From Pseudoclavibacter helvolus (GTDB lineage: Bacteria > Actinomycetota > Actinomycetes > Actinomycetales > Microbacteriaceae), in the NCBI RefSeq assembly GCF_014191305.1, contig NZ_JACHWJ010000001.1, positions 806,001 through 870,000 of the forward strand: 64,000 nucleotides of DNA. Direction: 5' to 3'. The position numbers and the translations under genes were made by a program. A model generated the notes under the pieces. That model was not told the origin of the DNA. It saw nothing but the letters and a program-made list of their open reading frames with translations, and made no database searches. This document shows positions 1 to 6,968 of the stretch, piece by piece (positions within the stretch are counted from its first letter, which is position 1; the number at the start of each line of letters is the position of its first letter).

Positions 1-927
1 GCAGGCCGACGCTGTTGAACGCTCAGGCGAACCCGGCCTTAGGGTCGATCTCCTCCCAGTTCTGCATTCCGGTCAGGACCAATGTCGCGGCGACGTAGAG
101 CAGCATCGCGATGATCAACGACAGGATGATGGCCTTCGGCATGTGCTTCTTGCCGTCCTTCGCCTCTTCGGCGGCGGTACTCATGGCGTCACAGCCGAAG
201 ACCGCGAAGAAGACGGTGGCTGACCCGGCGAGGACGGCGCCGAACCCACTTGGCATGAACGGGTTGTAGTTGTTGGCGTCGATGTAGAAGACCCCGAGGC
301 CGATGAAGAACAGAATCAAGAGAACCTTGATGGCAACCGCGACGAGCTCGAAGCGCCCGAAGGCCTTGGTGCCGCGCGACAGGATCCACGTCACGAGCAG
401 GCAGACTGCGATTGCCGGGATGTTGACGATGCCACCCTTGCCCTCGTCGGCCGTGGAGGTCATCCAGACCGGCATGTGGATGCCGATCCCGGAGAGGAAC
501 GCGTCGAAGTAGCCGGAGATGCCGATCGCGACGACGGCCACGATGGCGATGTACTCAAGGAGGAGGTCCCAGCCGATGAACCAGCCGATGACTTCGCCGA
601 GCGCCACGTATCCGTAGGTGTACGCCGAGCCGGCTCGCGGGATCATGCCGGCGAATTCGGCGTAGGACAGGGCTGCGGCGGCCGACGCGAGGCCGGCGAT
701 CAGGAAGGAGATCAGGACCGCAGGCCCTGCTCCTGGTGTTCCTTCGCTGCCTGCCGCCACGAGTCCGGCAAGGGAGAAGATGCCGACGCCGATGATGCCG
801 CCGACGCCGATCGCCGTCAGTTGCCACAGCCCGAGAGATTTGAAAAGGCCGCTGCCTTGCTCTCCTCCTCCATGTCATCGATCGGCTTCCGCCTCATGAT
901 GGACCGAGACAAATCTCGTTCGCTCAT
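1..927 (-). pseudogene. APC-family amino acid permease, decayed, runs off the left edge
   Basis: The reverse strand encodes the N-terminal half of an amino acid-polyamine-organocation permease with several hydrophobic helices and motifs such as LWQLTAIGVGGIIG and SYAEFAGMIPRAGSAYTYG. An ATG at 927 has a GAGGAG site six bases upstream and reads MSERDLSRSIMRRKPIDDMEEE, a typical permease N-terminus. That frame hits TGA at 817-819, while the conserved body lies in another frame from about 860 onward, so there is a frameshift near 845-870. A TGA at 23-25 then interrupts the body, although the reading continues as AFNSVGL to position 1. Two independent lesions indicate a pseudogene; sequencing error at both sites is the alternative. 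Confidence 0.8.
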
Positions 928-1113
928 TAGATGCTCCTCGATAGACGCCGCGGCCACCACTGCCCTGTGGTGGTCGATCCGGCATGCTCAGTATGCGAGT
1001 GGAAGCACCGCAGTACGTGTGAATGATGCTTACGAGTACCCGCCAGATGTCGCGAAGATTGCGCACTGACGCAGGTCTTGAGTGTCGCTTCGCCGCCGCC
1101 TGGTTCGCCCGGC

Positions 1114-1119
1114 TAACGT
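1114..1119 (+). promoter_or_regulatory. -10 box (TAACGT) of a leaderless transcript
   Basis: TAACGT ends seven bases before the GTG at 1127. This matches the TANNNT-N6/7-start spacing repeated at many other genes here, so the promoter of the DUF5996 pseudogene appears intact. Confidence 0.45.
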
Positions 1120-1126
1120 CGGGGCT

Positions 1127-2017
1127 GTGACGACTCGCCCCATCCTTGCCGTGGACAGCTAGACCGACACCCGCGATACGCTGCACCGTTGGCTGCAGAT
1201 CGTTGGCAAGATCCGCATGGTGAGCACGCCCCACGTGAACCACTGGTGGAACGTCACGCTGCACGTCACACCCCGAGGCCTCGGGGCCGGGCCTCAGGTG
1301 GACGGCGACGCTATCTTCGACATCGAGTTCGATTTCGTAGAGCACAAGCTGGTGATTAGGCACAGCGACGGCGGTCAGCGTGTGCTCCCGCTCGTGCCCA
1401 TGACGGTCGCGGACTTCGCGGCGAGGCTCTTCGAGCAGCTCAGTGAGCTCGGACTCAACCCGCGCATCCACGGGGCACCGAATGAGGTGGAACTCGCGAT
1501 CCCGTTTGCTGAGGACACAACGCACGCCAGTTAAGACGCGGATGCGGCGCACGCCTTCTGGCGCCAGCTCGTGGACGCGGATCGGGCACTCACGACGTTC
1601 CGCTCGGGCTTCACTGGAAGGGTGAGTCCCGTTCACTTCTTCTGGGGCGCCATGGACCTCGCCGTGACCCGATTCTCCGGGCGCGAGGCGCCCCTGCATC
1701 CCGGTGGGGCACCGAACTGTCCGCACGAGGTCATGGTGGAGGGGTACTCGCACGAGATCTCGAGCGCGGGGTTCTGGCCGGGTGGCGGCGCCGAGGGCGC
1801 CTACTACTCGTACGCGTAGCCCGTTCCAGAAGGGTTTGCCGACGCGAGGGCTCCGGAGGGTGCCTACTGGGATGCTGCGCTCGGTGAGTTCCTCCTGCCG
1901 TACGAGACCGTCCGGCTGGCCGCTGACCCAGATGCGCTGGTGCAGAGCTTCCTGGCCGCCACGTACCGTGCCGCGGCGGACCTCGCAAGCTGGGACGCAG
2001 TCTCCGACTCGCGGTAG
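1127..2017 (+). pseudogene. DUF5996 family protein gene with three in-frame stop codons
   Basis: One reading frame from GTG 1127 to TAG 2015-2017 would give about 296 residues closely resembling DUF5996 proteins (LHRWLQIVGKIRM, HVNHWWNVTLHVTPRG, FDIEFDFVEH, PVHFFWGAMDLAVTRFSG, AGFWPGGGAEGAYYSYA). It is interrupted by TAG at 1160-1162, TAA at 1532-1534 and TAG at 1817-1819, where I expect Trp, Tyr and Tyr from the family. Each would be a single substitution. There is no frameshift anywhere, so decay looks recent. The function of DUF5996 is unknown. The leaderless promoter is retained. Confidence 0.85.
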
Positions 2018-2055
2018 CAACCGGGCCATGTGCGTCTCGAGGTGAGCCTGCTGAC

Positions 2056-2274
2056 CTACCTCCTGGACCCGTTCTCGCGTCGCTGATTCCAGTACCGGTA
2101 GACGAGCTCCGGGTACTCGGCCATCACGTCGACGTCAGCGACAAGCTGCTCGAGTCGAGACTCGTATCCCTCTGGGGTGAGGCCGAGCCTGCGGATCTTG
2201 TCGAGCTTCGGAAGGTCGCGGCCGGGATTGGCGGCCTCGAACTCCAGGAGCGCCCTTGCTCGTGCGTTGATCAT
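2056..2274 (-). CDS. small DUF3263-like protein
   Basis: This 72-residue protein starts MINARARALLEFEAANPG and has a helical pattern (LLEFEA, IRRLGLTPEGYESRLEQLV, YPELVYRYW) that resembles the small actinobacterial DUF3263 family, whose members read roughly ILDFE, then FGMSATRYYQ, then DPxLVRR. Family assignment is by eye. The start is supported by TACTCT at 2281-2286, six bases upstream of the ATG, indicating a leaderless mRNA. DUF3263 proteins are thought to be small DNA-binding-like proteins, but no function can be read from the sequence. Confidence 0.55.
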   Translation of the reverse strand: MINARARALLEFEAANPGRDLPKLDKIRRLGLTPEGYESRLEQLVADVDVMAEYPELVYRYWNQRRENGSRR

Positions 2275-2280
2275 CTCTGC

Positions 2281-2286
2281 AGAGTA
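2281..2286 (-). promoter_or_regulatory. -10 box (TACTCT), leaderless
   Basis: TACTCT on the minus strand, then six bases (GCAGAG), then the ATG at 2274. It fits the recurrent leaderless pattern. Confidence 0.45.
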
Positions 2287-2359
2287 GGTGAGGACATAAT
2301 GAGTCGCAGAAGTCTTGATTTTGGACTTCCGACTCTGTAGTGGGATGGCGGAGTACGGG

Positions 2360-2923
2360 TCAGCCGGCCACTGGGCGGATGCCGACGAACTGCATCCGGT
2401 CTTCGCCGTAGAAACACGACTGGAGTGCAAAATCGCCTTGGAGCCCGACAAGCGCCTCGGTTGTCTCCCAATGCTTGGCCGTGTTGCGCACATCGACGAC
2501 CTCGAATGTGCCCGGCTGGCCCTCAACCTCGAACTGGGTGCCGATCTCCCAGTTCAGGACGACGTCTCCGCCGCAGTTGTTGTGTGCCGCATACACCGCG
2601 GGAACGCCGACGGTGTTGCGGTAGCTCGCCATCTCGATGAACGAGCCGTCGCACGCGTCGAGCTCCGTCGTCCCGCCCTCGGCACCGAGGCGGACGGAGG
2701 GCAGTTGCACCTCAGCCGCAACGTCGTTGACCGCGGCCTTGACCTGCCCGTATCCGCGCTCGACGGCCGTGGGCGCGAAGAGCGACATCGCGAGGACGAT
2801 GGCACCACCCAGGATTAGGGTCGTCCCGAACACGCCAAGGAGGACGTTCCCGACCGAACGTCGACGGCGTGGCCTCGTCGCAGCTCGGGCGTGGGCTGGC
2901 GGCGCGGGCCGGGTGCTCGTCAT
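2360..2923 (-). CDS. membrane-anchored extracytoplasmic protein of unknown function
   Basis: This 187-residue protein has a basic Arg-rich cytoplasmic N-terminus (RRRRSVGNVLLGVFG), one hydrophobic helix at about residues 28-50 and an extracytoplasmic domain of about 135 residues with three cysteines (DACDG, NNCGG, QSCFYG). ATG 2923 was chosen because GAGGAGA lies just upstream; further upstream in-frame codons read as low-complexity sequence. I do not recognise the domain. It sits alone between a small DUF3263-like gene and a divergent small ORF. Confidence 0.7.
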   Translation of the reverse strand: MTSTRPAPPAHARAATRPRRRRSVGNVLLGVFGTTLILGGAIVLAMSLFAPTAVERGYGQVKAAVNDVAAEVQLPSVRLGAEGGTTELDACDGSFIEMASYRNTVGVPAVYAAHNNCGGDVVLNWEIGTQFEVEGQPGTFEVVDVRNTAKHWETTEALVGLQGDFALQSCFYGEDRMQFVGIRPVAG

Positions 2924-3053
2924 AGACAGAGGTCTCCTCGTGGTCGGGCGAATCAGATTCTCCAACAGCACCTTATGGGCTGCGTGTGAATGGATGCATC
3001 GCCGTTGCGACCTCCAGCGGGGAGGCACTCAAGTTTGTCTCGGCTGATCTGCG

Positions 3054-3059
3054 TACGGT
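3054..3059 (+). promoter_or_regulatory. -10 box (TACGGT), leaderless
   Basis: TACGGT, six bases (CGGAGC), then ATG 3066. The spacing matches the other leaderless genes and is the main support for the small gene downstream. Confidence 0.4.
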
Positions 3060-3065
3060 CGGAGC

Positions 3066-3269
3066 ATGTCAGATCAGCGAGCGACCCCAGAGCACGAGAA
3101 CGACACCACCCTCGAAGACACGAACAAGCGACTGGAAGCCGAATCGATCCAGGGCCTCGGCACCGGCGAGCCGAACCAGGAGCGGCCGGACCAGCCACCG
3201 ACCCAGGTTCGCGACGACGCGGCGCAGCACCGTGACGACACGATTCCGCCCGCGGGCGTCAACGGCTGA
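3066..3269 (+). CDS. small hydrophilic protein of unknown function
   Basis: A 67-residue, highly charged, Glu/Asp/Gln-rich protein with no hydrophobic segment or cysteine, probably disordered. Support comes from strong G/C bias at third codon positions, a -10 box spaced for a leaderless transcript, and a hairpin terminator right after the stop. The GGAG two bases before the ATG is too close to be a normal ribosome site. No family is recognised. Confidence 0.5.
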   Translation: MSDQRATPEHENDTTLEDTNKRLEAESIQGLGTGEPNQERPDQPPTQVRDDAAQHRDDTIPPAGVNG

Positions 3270-3273
3270 GCGG

Positions 3274-3313
3274 ACGAACGGGCCGGGTTCGCTACGTCGG
3301 GCCCGGCCTTCGT
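3274..3313. terminator. hairpin between a small gene and ligD
   Basis: GGCCGGG at 3281-3287 pairs with CCCGGCC at 3302-3308, extended by GAA/TTC outside a two-base bulge. It lies downstream of both the small gene (+) and ligD (-), so it could serve both. Confidence 0.55.
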
Positions 3314-3363
3314 CGTGCTAGGCGCGCGTGCCGTACGATCAGACGCTTCTGCGAGGCGTCATG

Positions 3364-5765
3364 TCAGCTGCCCTCGGGCACGACATCAGCCGGTGACTTG
3401 TCCGGCCGCCACCCACGCCAGCTCGGGTGCCGCAGTCGGTAACCGGCCGTCCACTCCGCGAACTCAACCTCGCCGACGAGTTCAGGTTCGACCCAGACGG
3501 CGCCACGCGCATCGGCCGCTGGGACGTCCACGAACGGTGAGGAGTCGCGGGTCAGCGGCTCGAGGCGGGTCGACGCGCGTTCGAGGTCGCGGTTGCTGAA
3601 GCCTGTCCCGACACGACCGACGTAGCGGAGCCCCTCGGGACCGGGAATTCCAAGGAGCAGGGACCCGATACCGTGCGACCGCCGTCCTCGCCCCGGGCGC
3701 CACCCACCGACCACCACTTCCTGGGACCTGTGGTGCTTGATCTTGACCCAGCTCTCCGAACGCCGACCGGGGCGGTAGGTGCTCTCGAGCCGTTTGGCAA
3801 CAATGCCTTCGAGCCCGAGATCAGCGCTGCTCCTGAGCGCAAGTTGGGCGTCCCCGCTGATCGTCGGTGGGACGCGAAGCCGCTCCTGCTCGTTGACGGT
3901 CTCGAGGAGCAGCGCACGTCGCTCCGCGTACGGTCGCGCCAGCAGGCTCTCGCCGTCCACCTCCAGCAGGTCAAAGGCGAAGTAGTGCACAGGCACGTCC
4001 TGGACGCCTCGCTCGACGTCCCGGTTCGAGCGCAGACCCATCCTCGTCTGCAGCCGACCGAAGTCGGGCCGGGAACTGCCGTCGAGGGCTACGACCTCTC
4101 CGTCGAGCACCGCCGAGCGTCCGGGCATACTGGCGCGGAGCGCATCCGCGACCTCCGGATAGGCCACCGTCACATCGGTGCCGTTCCTCGTGACGAGTCG
4201 CGCTCGGTGCGCATCGAGCGACGCCACGATGCGGATGCCGTCCCACTTCATCTCGAAGGACCAGGCGTCCTCCTCCTCGAACACATTCGTCTCGCGCGTC
4301 GTCGCGAGCATCGGCGCAACCGAGGCGCTGTGGTGCGTGGGCCGCTGCGATTCGCCCCGTGGCGAGGTTGTCGTCTTCACCGTCGAGGTCGCGACGTCCA
4401 TCCGGTGCAGCAGCCAGGTGCTCTTCTTGTCGCCGCTCCCCCGCGTGCGGATGAGCGCCAGGCGCGTCGGCCCACCGAGCCCGCCGGATTCAGCACCGTG
4501 GAGGGTGACGATGACTTCCTCGCCATCGCGCCACTTCTCGAGCTCGTAGGAGCCGGAGTCCCAGATGTAGACCTCGCCTGCCCCGTACTCCCCCTTTGGG
4601 ATCGTTCCCTCGAAGGAGCGGTACTCGAACGGGTGGTCCTCAGTCTGGATGGCGAGATGGTTCTTCTTCACATCCGTGGGGATGCCCTTGGGTACCGCCC
4701 AGGAGACGAGGACTCCGTCGTGCTCGAGCCTGAAATCGTAGTGCAGGCGACGCGCGTGGTGCTCCTGGATCACGAAGCTCCGCCCTGAGGAGGACAACGG
4801 GGCACCGGCAGGAACGGGCTCGGTCGTCCTCGCAGAATCTCGCATCGACCGGTAGCGCGCCAGCCTGTCCTCGCGTGCGGCGTCCGCGACAGCGGCCAAC
4901 GGGTCTGGCCGAGTGCGCATTCGCTTGAGCACCTCCTCGTATTCGAGGTGACGGAGCCTGGCGGAGGCGAGCTCGTGCCAGGTGCGCGGCACCGCCACTG
5001 TCGGGCGCACCCGGCCACGCAGCGAGTACGGCGCGATCGTCGTCTTCGCTGCGTTGTTCTGGCTCCAGTCAACAAGCACCTTGCCTGCTCTGATCGACAT
5101 CTTCATCTCGCTCACTACGAGGTCGGGGTGGTCGGCCTCGAGCGACCGCGCGAGTTCGTGCGCGACACGAGCGACCTGGTCGGACGTGTGCGTTCCGTCG
5201 AGGGCGGCATAGAGGTGGATGCCCTTGCTCCCACTCGTCACTGGCACCGGGTCAAGCCCATGCCCTGCAGGATGCTGCGGGCCAGTCGCGCGACCTCGGC
5301 GCATTCCGTGAGCCCGACGCCGTCGCCCGGGTCGAGATCGAGTACAAGCCTGTCGGGGTTCCGCGGGACTCCGTCCGATCCGAAGCGCCATTGCGGGACG
5401 TGCAGTTCCAGAGCCGCGACCTGGGCGAGCCACGTCAAAGCGGCGAGGTCTCGCACGAGCGGATACTCATTCGTGTGGTCGCGGTGCTCGATCCTCTGCC
5501 GCGGCACCCACTCGGGTGCACTCGCCTCGAGGTTCTTCTGGAAGAAGGCCTTCCCCGGGTGCTCCATCGTCCCGACTCCGTCGACCCACCGCTTGCGTGT
5601 GACCGGGCGCTGCTCCAGGTGCGGGATCAGGAACCGCGCGATCTCCGCGTAGTAGGCGAGCACATCCGCCTTGGTCGTGCGGGTCTCTGGGTACAGCACC
5701 TTGTCGAGGTTCGTGAGCGTCACGCGGTGACCATCAACCGTCACCGTCTGCTTCGAGGTCGCCAT
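3364..5765 (-). pseudogene. ligD: multifunctional NHEJ DNA ligase LigD, interrupted by a one-base deletion
   Basis: LigD repairs double-strand breaks with Ku. The domain order here is polymerase, phosphoesterase, ligase. The polymerase part from ATG 5765 (MATSKQTVTVDGH) contains DLDP and, after the break, SGSKGIHLY. The phosphoesterase part has RRLHYDFRLEHDG and GTIPKGEYGAGEV. The ligase part has the nucleotidyl-lysine motif EMKWDGIR. The frame breaks at about 5251-5260: GGGCTTGACCC lacks one base of the expected Gly-Leu-Asp-Pro coding, and the upstream frame stops four codons later. The gene length is one short of a multiple of three, as a single deletion predicts. Everything else looks intact, so a sequencing error or very recent loss is possible. 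Confidence 0.88.
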
Positions 5766-5858
5766 CGGCCAAGGATGCACCTCACGCCTGAGGCAATGAG
5801 CGGCGAACACTCAGCGACGAATCGGCCCGGCGACCGCCGTCTCGGCTGTACTTGGTGC

Positions 5859-6860
5859 ATGAGATCCATCTGGAAGGGCTCCATCGCGTTCCGGCTCGTG
5901 AACGTGCCCGTCAAGCTGTACAGCGCGACCGAGGACCACGACGTGCACCTGCATCAGGTTCACGACAAGGACGGTGGGAGGATCCGCTACCAACGCCGCT
6001 GTGAGGTGTGCGGCAAGGTGGTCGACTACGAGCACATCGACAAGGCGTACGCGGACGACGACAGGACCGTGGTGCTGACCGACGAGGACCTGAGCTCGCT
6101 CCCAGAGGAACGCAGTCGCGAGATCGACGTCGTCGAGTTCGTGCCGAGTGACCAACTGGACCCGATCATGTTCGACCGAAGCTACTTCCTCGAACCCGAC
6201 TCGACGTCGGCGAAGGCCTACGTCCTGCTCAGGCGAACGCTCGAGAAGACCGACAGGACCGCGATCGTGCACTTCTCGCTCCGCCAAAAGTCGCGCCTCG
6301 GGGCGCTTCGAACGCGCGGCGACGTGCTCATGCTGCAGTCGCTGCTGTGGGACGACGAGGTTCGCGAGGCGAGCTTCCCGGCACTCGACGAGCGCGTCCG
6401 AATCTCCGCGAAAGAGCTGAAAATGTCGGCGTCGCTTGTCGACTCGTTCGCAGCCGACTTCGCGCCGGACCGTTTCACCGACGACTACCAGGAGCAGCTG
6501 CAGCAGCTCATCGACGCGAAGCTCGCGGAGGGTGACGCCCTGGACACGGCAGCGACGTTCGGCGAGTCGGGAGACGACGAAGAGGCCGGAGGCGAGGTGA
6601 TCGACCTCATGGAGGCGCTTCGCCGGAGCATCGAAAGCGGTAAGAGGTCGAGTGCTGCCGAGCCGAGCACGAAGAAGACCGGTGCGAAGAAAACCGGCGC
6701 AGAGAAAACCGGCGCAGAGAAGACCAGCTCGAAGAAGACGAGCGTCAAGAAGACGAGCTCCAAGAAGACGGACTCCGAGACGACCAGCGCGACCAAACCC
6801 AAGTCGAAGAAGTCACCCGCCAAGAAGGCATCAGCGACGAAGAGCGCCAAGAGCGCGTGA
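5859..6860 (+). CDS. ku: Ku protein, NHEJ end-binding factor
   Basis: A 333-residue bacterial Ku homologue starting MRSIWKGSIAFRLVNVPVKLY, the family's usual N-terminus. The core beta-barrel continues to about residue 255 (PVKLYSATEDHDVHLHQVH, YFLEPDSTSAKAYVLL, LQSLLWDDEVREASFP). The last 70 residues form a Lys/Ala/Thr/Ser tail with repeated KKTGA/EKTGA/KKTS units, as in actinobacterial Ku proteins whose basic tails bind DNA. Homodimeric Ku recruits LigD. It is transcribed divergently from ligD across a 93-bp gap, a common arrangement, but its partner carries a frameshift here. Confidence 0.95.
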   Translation: MRSIWKGSIAFRLVNVPVKLYSATEDHDVHLHQVHDKDGGRIRYQRRCEVCGKVVDYEHIDKAYADDDRTVVLTDEDLSSLPEERSREIDVVEFVPSDQLDPIMFDRSYFLEPDSTSAKAYVLLRRTLEKTDRTAIVHFSLRQKSRLGALRTRGDVLMLQSLLWDDEVREASFPALDERVRISAKELKMSASLVDSFAADFAPDRFTDDYQEQLQQLIDAKLAEGDALDTAATFGESGDDEEAGGEVIDLMEALRRSIESGKRSSAAEPSTKKTGAKKTGAEKTGAEKTSSKKTSVKKTSSKKTDSETTSATKPKSKKSPAKKASATKSAKSA

Positions 6861-6866
6861 GCGGTT

Positions 6867-6886
6867 CACCCGTTCACCGGGTGTTT
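6867..6886 (+). terminator. weak hairpin plus T-run after ku
   Basis: A six-base stem CACCCG/CGGGTG with a five-base loop is followed by TTT directly downstream of the ku stop. The stem is short. Confidence 0.35.
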
Positions 6887-6968
6887 ACGCGGAGGCAGTC
6901 CCTGGGCGACACCCGGACGGTACGGTGACGGCGATCCCGTTAGCCACGCACGCCCCAGGAGGACACAC

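Noticed and set aside
1160-1819. Programmed stop-codon readthrough or a reassigned code in the DUF5996 gene
   Set aside because: Both TAG and TAA occur, and both end other intact genes in the window, so a reassigned code does not fit. Nonsense mutation is simpler.
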